A DNA stretch of 64,000 bases from assembly GCA_031277855.1 (NCBI GenBank), contig JAITLO010000034.1, positions 62,001 to 126,000 on the forward strand, written 5' to 3'. Origin of the DNA: Acidovorax sp. Its GTDB lineage: Bacteria; Pseudomonadota; Gammaproteobacteria; Burkholderiales; Burkholderiaceae_C. Position numbers and translations under genes: made by a program. A model generated the notes under the pieces. It was not told where the DNA came from. It saw only the letters and a program-made list of their open reading frames with translations, and ran no database searches. The first letter of the stretch is position 1. Each line of letters opens with the position of its first letter. This document shows positions 55,095 through 63,742 of this stretch, piece by piece.

Positions 55095-56522
55095 ATGAAA
55101 CACCAGATGTCACAGGACGGCTATGTGCAGCCGCACCATGGCGCGCAAGGCGTTGATGCCCGCCGAGAGATTCGGGCCGCAGAAGGAGATGTCGATGTGG
55201 GGCAGCTGTTGGACAGTGCGCCCTTCTCGGTCATGCAAAAGTGGGTGGTGCTGCTGGCCGCCATTTCCATCGTCATCGATGGTTTTGATGGCCAGCTCAT
55301 AGGCTTTGCCATTCCGCTGATGATCCAGGAGTGGGGTGTGAGCAAAAACGCCATGGCCCCTGCGGTGGCATTAGGGCTGGTGGGCATGGGCATAGGCAGT
55401 GCCTGCTCGGGTCTGCTGGCCGATCGCTTTGGGCGGCGCCTGGCGGTGATCGCCAGCGTGTGGGTGTTTGGCACAGCGACGTTTTGCATAGGCTGGGTGT
55501 CCGATGTCTGGGCGCTGGCCGCGCTGCGCTTTGTGGCGGGCCTGGGCATTGGCGGTGCCTTGCCGGTCTCCACCACGGTGGCGGCAGAGTTCACCCCGGC
55601 GCACCGCCGCACCCTGGCGGTGACGGCTACCATTGTCTGCGTGCCGCTGGGGGGCATGCTGGCCGGCTTGTTTGCTGCCGAGGTGCTGCCCCGGCTGGGC
55701 TGGCGCTGGCTGTTTTATATCGGCGGCACTTTCCCGCTGCTGCTGGGCCTGATGCTGCTGGCCGTGCTGCCCGAGTCGCCGCGCTTTCTGGCACGCCATG
55801 CAGCGCGTTGGGGGGAGCTGCGCCGCCTGCAGGCCCGCATGGGCAGTCCGGTGGACAGGGCGGCGAGCTTCTCCAATGCCTCGGAGGCCCAGCTGGGGCC
55901 ACGTGCCGGGTTCCTCACCCTGTTTCAGCCCCTTTTTCTGCGCGACACGGTGGCGGTGTGCCTGACATTTTTCATGTGCCTGGTGGCGGTCTACAGCGCT
56001 TTCAGCTGGTTGCCCACCATGCTCACCTCTGAGGGCTTGTCGCCGGCGTTGGCCACCTCCGGGTTGACGGCCTACAACCTGGGTGGCGTCATCGGGGCTT
56101 TGGTGTGTGCCGTAGTGATAGGGCGCTGGGGCTCACGCTGGCCCATGGTGGTGTGCGGCGTAGGGGCCGCCATCTCGGCATTTGCGATGCTGGGTGTCAA
56201 CACTGCGGCATCGCCCACGCTGCTGGTATGGGGCTTTGGCATACATGGGCTGTTTACCAATGCGGTGCAGTCCACGATGTTTGCGGTCTGTGCCTTTATC
56301 TACCCCACCAGTGTGCGTGCGCGGGGCACGGCCTGCGGCCTGGTGTTTGGCCGGCTGGGCGCAATCTTGAGCGCGTTTGCCGGGGCCGCCATCATTACGG
56401 CCTATGGGGCAGCCGGCTATTTGAACCTGCTGGGTATGGCCATGGTGCTGGCGACTTTGGCCTTGCTGCTGATCCAGCACCCGATTCCGCGCCGGGTGGG
56501 TGTGGTGTCACACCCTGTCTAG
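55095..56522 (+). CDS. MFS transporter, aromatic acid:H+ symporter type
   Basis: 475 residues from ATG 55095 (AGGAGA upstream). Twelve-helix major facilitator; the early IDGFDGQLIGFAIPLM motif (about 55-70) and ADRFGRRLAVI loop 2-3 motif are those of PcaK/BenK/MhbT-type aromatic acid carriers. It has a hydrophilic N-terminus of 50 residues. Third in the operon, it probably imports benzoylformate, mandelate or benzoate. Convergent with the reductase gene, nine bases apart. Confidence 0.88.
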   Translation: MKHQMSQDGYVQPHHGAQGVDARREIRAAEGDVDVGQLLDSAPFSVMQKWVVLLAAISIVIDGFDGQLIGFAIPLMIQEWGVSKNAMAPAVALGLVGMGIGSACSGLLADRFGRRLAVIASVWVFGTATFCIGWVSDVWALAALRFVAGLGIGGALPVSTTVAAEFTPAHRRTLAVTATIVCVPLGGMLAGLFAAEVLPRLGWRWLFYIGGTFPLLLGLMLLAVLPESPRFLARHAARWGELRRLQARMGSPVDRAASFSNASEAQLGPRAGFLTLFQPLFLRDTVAVCLTFFMCLVAVYSAFSWLPTMLTSEGLSPALATSGLTAYNLGGVIGALVCAVVIGRWGSRWPMVVCGVGAAISAFAMLGVNTAASPTLLVWGFGIHGLFTNAVQSTMFAVCAFIYPTSVRARGTACGLVFGRLGAILSAFAGAAIITAYGAAGYLNLLGMAMVLATLALLLIQHPIPRRVGVVSHPV

Positions 56523-56531
56523 GGGACTCTT

Positions 56532-57611
56532 TCAGTCGCCCGGATGCGGCACGCCCAGCAGAGCATGCAAATGGCTGCTGCTGCTGGTGTATTGCAGCAT
56601 CGGTGGCTGGCCCTGCAATTGCTCGGCCACGGCAAAGGCGGCCAGTGTGGCCTCGTGAAAGCCGCAGAGAATCAGCTTGCGCTTGCCGGGGTAGTGGTTG
56701 ATATCACCCACGGCATAGATGCCGGGCTCGGCGGTGGCAAAGCGTGCCGTGTCCACGGGCAGCTGTTTGCGCTCCAGCGCCAGGCCCCAGTCGGCCACAG
56801 GGCCCAACTTGGGCGAGATGCCCAGATAGGCCAGCAGCAGATTGGCTGGCAATGCCTGGGTGCCGCCATCGGGCAGGCTCACTTCCAATGCCTGCAAGCT
56901 GCCGTCGGCGCTTTGCTGCAGGGCTGCAGACTGGCCGGCCACCACCTGCAATTGGCCGGCGCTGCGCAGCGCGGCCATTTGGGCCAGCAGGGCATCGGGG
57001 CCGGTGAATACATCGCGGCGGTGCACCAGGGTCACGCTGGCGGCTTGGCCCACACAGGCCAGGGCAGCGGCCACGGCGGCTTCATCGCCGCCCAGAACGA
57101 CCACCTGCTGGCCCTGGGCCAAAGCTCCGATATTTCGCTGGCTGGGGTGGTAGTGCAACTGGCCCTGTGCGGTGAGTTGCTCGGCGCCATCAAGCTTGAG
57201 GGCACGGGGCACAAAAGCACCCACGCCGGCGGCCAGGATCACGCTCTTGCTGCGCAGCCAGGTGCCGGCCGTGGTGCCCAGCAGCAACTCGCCGTCAGGC
57301 AGGCGTTGCATGGTCTGCACCTGCTGGCCGAGGTGGTAGCTTGGCTTGAACGGCGCGGCCTGGGTTTGCAGGCGCTCTGCCAGCTCCAGACCGGTGCAGG
57401 CGCGTATGCCGGGGATGTCGTAGATGGGCTTGTCGGCATAGAGCTCGACACATTGCCCGCCCACATGGGGCAGGGCATCGACCACCTGGGTCTGTATGCC
57501 TTGCAACCCGAGCTGGAAGACCTGGAACAGGCCCACCGGCCCGGCACCAATCACCACGGCATCGGTGGTGATGGCGTTCTCGGGCGAAAGGGCCGCAGTC
57601 TCCAGTGCCAT
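56532..57611 (-). CDS. Ferredoxin-NADP+ reductase, thioredoxin-reductase type
   Basis: 359 residues: FAD-binding VIGAGPVGLFQVFQLGLQG (about 21-39), an NADP-binding Rossmann domain VVVLGGDEAAVAAALA (about 170-185) and the C-terminal FAD contact IYAVGDINHYPGKRKLILCGFHEATLAAF. It lacks the thioredoxin-reductase CxxC in the NADP domain, which defines ferredoxin (flavodoxin)-NADP+ reductases of this class. Cytoplasmic. It lies directly downstream of fdxA in the same transcript, a natural electron-transfer pair. Confidence 0.88.
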   Translation of the reverse strand: MALETAALSPENAITTDAVVIGAGPVGLFQVFQLGLQGIQTQVVDALPHVGGQCVELYADKPIYDIPGIRACTGLELAERLQTQAAPFKPSYHLGQQVQTMQRLPDGELLLGTTAGTWLRSKSVILAAGVGAFVPRALKLDGAEQLTAQGQLHYHPSQRNIGALAQGQQVVVLGGDEAAVAAALACVGQAASVTLVHRRDVFTGPDALLAQMAALRSAGQLQVVAGQSAALQQSADGSLQALEVSLPDGGTQALPANLLLAYLGISPKLGPVADWGLALERKQLPVDTARFATAEPGIYAVGDINHYPGKRKLILCGFHEATLAAFAVAEQLQGQPPMLQYTSSSSHLHALLGVPHPGD

Positions 57612-57623
57612 GGGCAGCAGCCT

Positions 57624-57953
57624 TTAGCGCACCAGGTCTTTGAGCTTGCCGGGTTCGCCGTTGAAGCTGTCGGCGTCAGGCAGCGAAGCCTTGCGCTTGG
57701 TGATGCTCTTCCAGCCCTTGGCCAGCGACAACTCGGCATTCAGCTTGATGAAGGCCAGTTGGTCTGCGGGCACATCTTCTTCGGCAAAGATGGCATTGGC
57801 CGGGCATTCGGGAATGCAGACGGCGCAATCAATGCATTCGTCCGGATCGATGACCAGGAAGTTCGGGCCTTCGCGGAAGCAGTCCACGGGGCAAACGTCC
57901 ACACAGTCGGTGTATTTGCACTTGATGCAGTTCTCGGTGACGACGTGAGTCAT
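57624..57953 (-). CDS. fdxA: 7Fe ferredoxin FdxA
   Basis: 109 residues with cysteines at 9, 12, 17, 21, 25 and 40, 43, 46, 50 ([17 protein letters not shown] and [12 protein letters not shown]), the pattern of 3Fe-4S/4Fe-4S ferredoxins. The longer C-terminal tail [13 protein letters not shown] is typical of FdxA from Burkholderiales. Low-potential electron carrier. Between the cysN stop and this start is 117 bases; it may have its own promoter. Confidence 0.93.
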   Translation of the reverse strand: MTHVVTENCIKCKYTDCVDVCPVDCFREGPNFLVIDPDECIDCAVCIPECPANAIFAEEDVPADQLAFIKLNAELSLAKGWKSITKRKASLPDADSFNGEPGKLKDLVR

Positions 57954-58070
57954 GGTTGTTCTTATGAGGTTCGGTGAAACCCCATGATTTTAGGTGTTTT
58001 CCCATGCCCCTCCAGCAGGCGGGGCGGAAGAGGGGCTAGGAGATGCAGGGACAGTTGATCTAAGGCTAGC

Positions 58071-59459
58071 TTAAAGAGGGGCTTGCACCAGTACGGCAGC
58101 GGCCGTGGCATGGCTGGCGGTGTCCACCAGAATCAGCGAGCCGAGCTGGCGCGCTGTGGCAAAAGAGGCGGCGGGAATGGCCTCCTGCAGCGCCAGTTCC
58201 ACCACACCGATCGCATTGGGCTCCAGCTGCTGGGCTTCTTCCTGGGCCAGGCTGTGGATGTTCAGCCGGTGCACCACACGCTGCACCTTGGCCTTGACCC
58301 AGCGGTGGCCGTGCAAGGCGTTGTAGACGCGGCCGGGCACCAGGGGCTCGTTGTCCATCCAGGCCACGGTGGCACGCAGCTGGCGGCTGCTGGGCCAGGG
58401 GCTGGTGGCTGCGGGTGGGTCAAAGTCGTCTTCCGCCGCTGCGGCCTGCACCGGCGCGGCGATGATCCAGTCGCCACGCGAGACATCGACCTCGCGGTCC
58501 AGCGTGATGCCGGCGGACAGGCCGGCAGCCACAGCCTGGGGCGTGCGGGCGTGATCAATCACCTGGGCGATATGGGCCAACTGGCCGCTGGGCAGAATTT
58601 GAACCTGGGCGCCGACCTGGGCGCTGCCTGCGGCCACGCGGCCCCAGAACACGCGCCGGCCCTGGGTGGTGACGGCGCTGTCGTGGAATTTCTCCACCCA
58701 CTGCACGGGCAGTGCCAGCGGCAGGCCGGTATCGGCCGGGGTGTTGGGCAACTGCTCCAGCAACTGCAGCAGGCTGGGGCCGTGGTAGCCGGCCCAGCCG
58801 GGTTCGGCCGTTACCACGTTAAAGCCTTTGAGGGCCGAGACCGGCACCGTGGCGGCCACGGTAATCCCTGCCTCCTGGGCAAAGCGCTGCAGGGCAGCGC
58901 TGATGTGGGCAAAGGCCAGGGCCGGGTCGGCCACGGCGTCCAGCTTGTTGACGGCAAACACCAGGGAATGCACGCGCAGCAAATGCACCAGCAGGCTGTG
59001 GCGCCGGGTTTGTGGCAGCAGCGTGAGCGCGGGGTTTTGCCACTCGAGCTTGTTGGCGTCGACCAGCACCACAGCGGCATCGGCACTCGATGCGGCGGTG
59101 ACCATATTGCGGGTGTATTGCTCATGGCCGGGCGCATCGCCAATGATGAACTTGCGCGCCTCGGTGGCGAAGTAGCGGTAGGCCACGTCGATGGTGATGC
59201 CCTGCTCGCGCTCGGCCGACAGTCCATCGGTGAGCAAAGCCAAATCGGTCTCGCCGGACTTGGTCACGCCGGCCAACTGGTCCTGCAGCACGGCGCGCGT
59301 GTCCACCAGCAGCCGGCCAATCAGCGTGCTCTTGCCGTCATCCACCGAGCCGCAAGTGATAAAGCGCAGCGCGGATACATGGTCGGTATTTTGATTGTTT
59401 GAGGCCGCAGCGCTTGCTGTGCCTGCATGAGCAGCTATGGAAGTAATAGTTTCAGTCAT
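58071..59459 (-). CDS. cysN: Sulfate adenylyltransferase subunit 1 (GTPase) CysN
   Basis: 462 residues, EF-Tu-like with G1 GSVDDGKST (37-45), G3 DAPGHEQY and G4 NKLDAVAD. It lacks a fused APS-kinase (CysC) domain. With CysD it makes adenosine phosphosulfate from sulfate and ATP, GTP hydrolysis driving the reaction. Last of the cys genes on this strand, separated from cysD by repeat copy 4. Confidence 0.95.
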   Translation of the reverse strand: MTETITSIAAHAGTASAAASNNQNTDHVSALRFITCGSVDDGKSTLIGRLLVDTRAVLQDQLAGVTKSGETDLALLTDGLSAEREQGITIDVAYRYFATEARKFIIGDAPGHEQYTRNMVTAASSADAAVVLVDANKLEWQNPALTLLPQTRRHSLLVHLLRVHSLVFAVNKLDAVADPALAFAHISAALQRFAQEAGITVAATVPVSALKGFNVVTAEPGWAGYHGPSLLQLLEQLPNTPADTGLPLALPVQWVEKFHDSAVTTQGRRVFWGRVAAGSAQVGAQVQILPSGQLAHIAQVIDHARTPQAVAAGLSAGITLDREVDVSRGDWIIAAPVQAAAAEDDFDPPAATSPWPSSRQLRATVAWMDNEPLVPGRVYNALHGHRWVKAKVQRVVHRLNIHSLAQEEAQQLEPNAIGVVELALQEAIPAASFATARQLGSLILVDTASHATAAAVLVQAPL

Positions 59460-59509
59460 CGCATTCTTTCAGTGTGCAAGCACGCCCAACTTTTGAACGG
59501 GCATGGCCC

Positions 59510-59617
59510 AGCTCAGAACCACCGCGCAAGGGCCGCTCCGCAGCGCCGGTGGTGCCCCCCTTCCGGCAGCGAAAGCTGCCAGAGAAGGGGGAAGGCGCCG
59601 TAGGCGACTCAGGGGGA
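59510..59617 (-). repeat. Composite intergenic repeat, copy 4
   Basis: On the minus strand it begins about five bases after the cysD stop with CCCCCTGAGTCGCCTACGG, includes C-rich/G-rich arms around GGCAGCTTTCGCTGCC and ends in GCTGCGGAGCGGCCCTTGCG. Module B is missing. Confidence 0.75.
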
Positions 59618-59622
59618 TGTCG

Positions 59623-60567
59623 TCAGAAATACCCGTCTTTCTTGCGCTTCTCCATCGAAGCCTCGCTGGTCTTGTCATCCATGCGCGTGGCGCCGCGCTC
59701 GCTGACATCGGCGGCCAGGGTCTCGACCACGATGTCGGCCGCCGTGGCGGCCCGGCTTTCTACCGGGCAGGTGCAGGTGATATCGCCCACGGTGCGAAAG
59801 CGCACCTCGCGTTGCACGACCTGTTCGCCGTCCTTGGGCGGCGTCAGTGGCGTGACGGGCACCAGCAGGCCTTTGCGCTCCACCACTTCGCGCGGGTGGC
59901 TGTAGTAGAGGCTGGGCAGGGCAATGCCTTCGCGGTCTATGTACTGCCAGACGTCCAGCTCGGTCCAGTTGCTGATGGGAAAGACGCGGAAATGCTCGCC
60001 CGGGGCGATGCGGGTGTTGAACAGCGTCCACAGCTCGGGGCGCTGGGCCTTGGGCTGCCATTGGCCAAAGCCGTCGCGGTGGCTGAAGATGCGCTCCTTG
60101 GCACGGGCTTTTTCCTCGTCGCGGCGGGCGCCGCCAATCAAGGCATCAAAACGGAATTCCTCGATCGCCTCGAGCAAGGTGACCGACTGGTGCACATTGC
60201 GGCTTTCACCCGCATGGGCCAGGCGCACCGTCCCGCGGGCCATGGAGTCTTCGACGTTGCGCACAATCAGCTCGGCACCCAGCTCCAGGGCGCGGAAGTC
60301 GCGGAAGTCCGTCACCTCGGGGAAGTTGTGGCCGGTATCGATCATCAACAGCGGATAAGGGATGCGGCCCGCGCCAAAGGCCTTCTCGGCGCAGCGCAGC
60401 ATGACCAGCGAATCCTTGCCACCGGAAAACAGCAGGGCAGGGCGCTCAAAAGCGGCAGCCACTTCACGCAGGATGAAGATGGTCTCCTCTTCCAGGGCAT
60501 CCAGATGGCGGTTGCTGAGCTGGCTCAGCACGGCGGTGTCAACACGGGCGTTCATTGCTTTATCCAT
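59623..60567 (-). CDS. cysD: Sulfate adenylyltransferase subunit 2 CysD
   Basis: 314 residues; the PP-loop SGGKDSLVML is at 48-57 and the KxxxARAKERIFSHRDGFGQWQP stretch is typical. The enzyme adenylylates sulfate in assimilation together with CysN. Start ATG 60567, or ATG 60555 (MNARVD). Confidence 0.96.
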   Translation of the reverse strand: MDKAMNARVDTAVLSQLSNRHLDALEEETIFILREVAAAFERPALLFSGGKDSLVMLRCAEKAFGAGRIPYPLLMIDTGHNFPEVTDFRDFRALELGAELIVRNVEDSMARGTVRLAHAGESRNVHQSVTLLEAIEEFRFDALIGGARRDEEKARAKERIFSHRDGFGQWQPKAQRPELWTLFNTRIAPGEHFRVFPISNWTELDVWQYIDREGIALPSLYYSHPREVVERKGLLVPVTPLTPPKDGEQVVQREVRFRTVGDITCTCPVESRAATAADIVVETLAADVSERGATRMDDKTSEASMEKRKKDGYF

Positions 60568-60624
60568 TCAAATCGGGTGACAGCCTTGCTGTCTGATATC
60601 CAACACTGTTCCATGGCAGCCAGC

Positions 60625-60737
60625 CCCTCACCCCCACCCCCACCCTCTCCCCGGAGGGGCGAGGGAGTGAAGCCAGGGCGCGGCGCACGTCAGGGCACCG
60701 CGCAAGGGCCTACGCCGGCCGCAACGCGGCTCAGGGG
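60625..60737 (-). repeat. Composite intergenic repeat, copy 5
   Basis: Immediately after the cysH stop on the minus strand: CCCCCTGAGCCGCGTTGCGG, then GGCCCTTGCGCGG (truncated module A, about 60737-60684), followed by a module B of C-rich/G-rich arms (about 60675-60625) similar to copy 2. It separates cysH from cysD. Confidence 0.7.
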
Positions 60738-60738
60738 G

Positions 60739-61386
60739 TTAGTGAGATATATGCAAACCGCACTCGCGGTTGTCCTCGCCCTTGGTGGGGTCCACATAGT
60801 CGAAGTTATTGGGCAGACCGTGCTTTTCGCAGTATTCGTACAAGTCTTTGGACGACCAGTGCAGCAGCGGCGCCACCTTGATCAACCCGTCGGGGTTGAT
60901 GCTCACGGGCTGCATCTGCGCACGCACGGCGGTGTCGGTGGCGCGCAGCGCGGTGAACCAGACCTTGGGCGCTGTCTCGTGCAGGGCGCGGGCAAAGGGC
61001 TCGAGCTTGACCTCGCCGGTGAAGTCGCCGTGGCGTGGGTCGTCCAGTGCGGGCGTGGGGCCCTCCAGGGCCTCGCGGTGGGCGCGGGAGCGGCGTGGCA
61101 GGTAAATCTTCAGATTGAGCTTCAGTTGCTTGCTCACCGCAGCGGCAAAGCGGTAGGTGGCCTCGGTGTTGTAGCCGTTGTCCATCCACACCACGGGCAC
61201 ATTGGGCTGGACTTGCGTGACCAGGTGCAGGATCACGGCCTCGAAGGGGCGGAAGTTGGTGGTGACTATGCTGGGCTGGCCCAGGCCCACGGCCCAGCGC
61301 GCCAGGGCTGTGGCGTCATGGCCGAGCTCCGCGTTGACGCGGTCCAGATCCAGGCCAAGGTCTAGGGTAGAGGCGCTCTGGCTCAT
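60739..61386 (-). CDS. cysH: Phosphoadenylyl/adenylyl-sulfate reductase CysH (short, no Fe-S cysteines)
   Basis: 215 residues from ATG 61386, preceded by AGGAGG; a much longer frame upstream is not protein-like. PAPS-reductase domain: IVTTNFRPFEAVILHLVTQVQPNVPVVWMDNGYNTEATYRF and the C-terminal active-site ECGLH. Only two Cys are visible, so the CC...CxxC pairs that bind the Fe-S cluster in APS reductases are absent; the sequence would then be a PAPS-type enzyme although no cysC lies here. Overlaps the DUF934 gene by 4 bases. Confidence 0.85.
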   Translation of the reverse strand: MSQSASTLDLGLDLDRVNAELGHDATALARWAVGLGQPSIVTTNFRPFEAVILHLVTQVQPNVPVVWMDNGYNTEATYRFAAAVSKQLKLNLKIYLPRRSRAHREALEGPTPALDDPRHGDFTGEVKLEPFARALHETAPKVWFTALRATDTAVRAQMQPVSINPDGLIKVAPLLHWSSKDLYEYCEKHGLPNNFDYVDPTKGEDNRECGLHISH

Positions 61387-61769
61387 GCGACCTCCTGGGC
61401 AAAGTGGGGCTTGGTGTGCACGGCGTCGGCCTGGTAGAAGCCGCCAAAGCGCTCGAACTGGCGCTGGGCTGCGGAGGCATCCACGCCCTCGCGCAGCACG
61501 GCGCTGCTGAAACCGGTGCGCTGCATTTGCACCAGCTGGTCGATCAGCACATCGCCGGTGGCGCGGATATCGCCGGCAAAGCCGCGGCGGCGGCGCAGCC
61601 AATAGGCCTGGGTGAAGGCGCGGCCATCGGTGAAGGCGGGGAAGTGCAGGTCCACCTGGGTGATGCCGTCCAGGCTCACTTCCAGCGCGTTCACATCGTT
61701 GGCCAGTACCAGCACGCTGCCCTGGCTTTCGGCAGGGGCCTGGTAGTCGGAGTGGGACAGGATTTTCAT
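61383..61769 (-). CDS. DUF934 protein, sulfite-reduction associated
   Basis: 128 residues. The family pattern is present in LDGITQVDLHFPAFTDGRAFTQAYWLRRRRGFAGDIRATGDVLIDQLVQMQRTGFSSAVLREG (about 35-95). DUF934 genes regularly stand next to cysI and cysH and are suspected partners in sulfite reduction; no biochemistry is inferred here. Gap to cysI 24 bases; overlap with cysH 4 bases. Confidence 0.87.
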   Translation of the reverse strand: MKILSHSDYQAPAESQGSVLVLANDVNALEVSLDGITQVDLHFPAFTDGRAFTQAYWLRRRRGFAGDIRATGDVLIDQLVQMQRTGFSSAVLREGVDASAAQRQFERFGGFYQADAVHTKPHFAQEVA

Positions 61770-61793
61770 GGTGTGTCCTTGTTCGGTATGGGT

Positions 61794-63578
61794 TCAGGCG
61801 GCTGCGTCTTCCAGCTCGGGCGCGGGGTGGCGTGCGGCCTTGCCGGCTTCCTTGAAGGGGTCCAACCCAATACGGCGTACGGCGTCGACAAAGGCCTCGC
61901 CGGGCTGGCGCAGGTCGCGGTAGGTGGTGAGCACGGCTTCCAGCACGTCGGGCACTTCGGCCGCACTGAACGAGGGGCCAATCACCTTGCCGGCCTGGGC
62001 CGGGCCGGAGAGCTCCGCACCGTCCGAGCCACCCAGCGTGACCTGGTACCACTCCTTGCCGTCCTTATCCACGCCCAGAATGCCGATATGGCCGCTGTGG
62101 TGGTGGCCGCAGCTGTTGATGCAGCCGCTGATATGCAGGTCGACCTCGCCGATATCGTCCAGCTCGTCCAGGTCCTGATAGCGCTGGGTGATGGCCTCGG
62201 CAATCGGCAGGCTGCGGGCATTGGCCAGGGCGCAGAAGTCGCCGCCGGGGCAGGCAATCATGTCGGTGAGCAGGGCCACATTGGTGCTGGCCAGGCCCAG
62301 GGCCTTGGCGCGCTGCCACAGTGCATGCAACTGGTTGACCTGCACCCAGGGCAGCATCACGTTCTGGTCGTGGGTGACGCGGGCCTCGCTGGCGGAGAAA
62401 CTGTCCATCAGCTCGGCCAGGGCGTCGAGCTGGTCGCCGGTGGCATCGCCAGGGGCCTGGCCCACGCGCTTGAAGGATAGGGTCACGGCGCGCAGGCCGG
62501 GGGTCTTGTGGGCATGCACATTGCGAGACAGCCAGCGGGCGAATGCAGGGTCTGTAGCGGCCTGTGCAATCAGGGCTTGTTCGTCGGCAGCCGGGCTGGC
62601 CACGGTGGGCAGGGCGGGTGTGGTGAACATGGCGGCCACACGGTCGAACTCGGCCTGGGGCACGGTGTGGGGGCCGCCGTCCACTTCAACGATCTGCTGG
62701 TACTCGGCTTCCACCGCATCGATATAGGCCTGGCCTTCGGCCTTGACCAGAATCTTGATGCGGGCCTTGTACTTGTTGTCGCGCCGGCCCAGCTCGTTGT
62801 AGACGCGGACAATGGCCTCGATGTAATTCATGATCTGGTTCCAGGGCAGGAACTCGCGAATCACCGTGCCAATCACCGGGGTGCGGCCCATGCCGCCGCC
62901 GACAAACACCTTGAAGCCCACCTCGCCGGCCGCGTTCTTGAGCACATGCAGGCCCACGTCATGCCAGCCAGTGGCGGCGCGGTCTTCCTGGGCGCCGCTG
63001 ATGGCGATCTTGAACTTGCGCGGCAAAAAGGCGAACTCGGGGTGCAGCGTGGTCCACTGGCGCAGGATTTCGGCATAGGGCCGGGGGTCGACGATCTCGT
63101 CGGGCGCAATGCCGGCCAGGGCGTCGGTGGTGGTGTTGCGTATGCAATTGCCGCTGGTTTGGATGCCGTGCAGGTTCACGCTGGCCAGCAGGTCCATCAC
63201 ATCGGCCGCCTTGGACAGCGGAATCCAGTTGAACTGCACATTGGTGCGCGTGGTGAAGTGGGCGCAGTGCGTGGGCAAGAAAGTGGTGCCCAGCTTGCCC
63301 TGGCCTTCCATGGCGGTGCGAAAGACCTCGGCCTCTGGCGCGTCGTACTCGCGGGCCACACGGGCCAGCACGCGGATCTGGGCGGCATTGATCTCGCCAT
63401 AGGGCACGGCCACGCGCAGCATGGGGGCGTAGCGCTGCACATACCAGCCGTTTTGCAGGCGCAGAGGGCGGAAGTCGTCCTCCGGCAGCTTGCCGCTTTG
63501 CCAGCGCTCGAGCTGGTCGCGGAACTGGGCGGCGCGTTGTTGGACGAAGGCTTGGTCGAATTCGGTGTATTGGTACAT
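61794..63578 (-). CDS. cysI: Assimilatory sulfite reductase hemoprotein CysI
   Basis: 594 residues from ATG 63578 (MYQYTEFDQAFVQQ); a start 31 codons upstream lies in the presumed promoter. Siroheme/4Fe-4S ligands are C443-x5-C449 (CPGGDFC) and C486-x3-C490 (CINSC), and the duplicated nitrite/sulfite reductase ferredoxin-like domains are seen (VGPLG-like VGLHVLKNAAGEVGFKVFVGGGMGRTP in the first half). Reduces sulfite to sulfide. There is no cysJ flavoprotein; the FdxA/ferredoxin reductase pair downstream could supply electrons. Confidence 0.92.
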   Translation of the reverse strand: MYQYTEFDQAFVQQRAAQFRDQLERWQSGKLPEDDFRPLRLQNGWYVQRYAPMLRVAVPYGEINAAQIRVLARVAREYDAPEAEVFRTAMEGQGKLGTTFLPTHCAHFTTRTNVQFNWIPLSKAADVMDLLASVNLHGIQTSGNCIRNTTTDALAGIAPDEIVDPRPYAEILRQWTTLHPEFAFLPRKFKIAISGAQEDRAATGWHDVGLHVLKNAAGEVGFKVFVGGGMGRTPVIGTVIREFLPWNQIMNYIEAIVRVYNELGRRDNKYKARIKILVKAEGQAYIDAVEAEYQQIVEVDGGPHTVPQAEFDRVAAMFTTPALPTVASPAADEQALIAQAATDPAFARWLSRNVHAHKTPGLRAVTLSFKRVGQAPGDATGDQLDALAELMDSFSASEARVTHDQNVMLPWVQVNQLHALWQRAKALGLASTNVALLTDMIACPGGDFCALANARSLPIAEAITQRYQDLDELDDIGEVDLHISGCINSCGHHHSGHIGILGVDKDGKEWYQVTLGGSDGAELSGPAQAGKVIGPSFSAAEVPDVLEAVLTTYRDLRQPGEAFVDAVRRIGLDPFKEAGKAARHPAPELEDAAA

Positions 63579-63636
63579 GGCTACGGTGCGTGCATGGAAT
63601 GCCGGCCTGGCTGATGGAGCCGCACTGTAGAGAATG

Positions 63637-63663
63637 CTTATATGAAAACAAACTATTGTTTTC
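63637..63663 (-). promoter_or_regulatory. Candidate cysI promoter with inverted repeat
   Basis: On the minus strand TATAAG (63637-63642) is a good -10 for cysI, and just upstream is the perfect inverted repeat GAAAACA/TGTTTTC (63644-63650 and 63657-63663). No -35 matches at 17 bases, and the DNA further upstream is very AT-rich (63671-63695), suggesting an activator-dependent promoter, CysB being the natural candidate. Confidence 0.5.
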
Positions 63664-63742
63664 TGCTTCATGTATATCTAATTGAATATATAAAAGCGTC
63701 AGGTAAGGCGCAAAACCTGTGAAAACAGCTGCCGGAGGGCGC

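Noticed and set aside
63579-63671. Upstream start for cysI adding 31 residues
   Set aside because: The added part lies over the AT-rich promoter and the inverted repeat and lacks a ribosome site.
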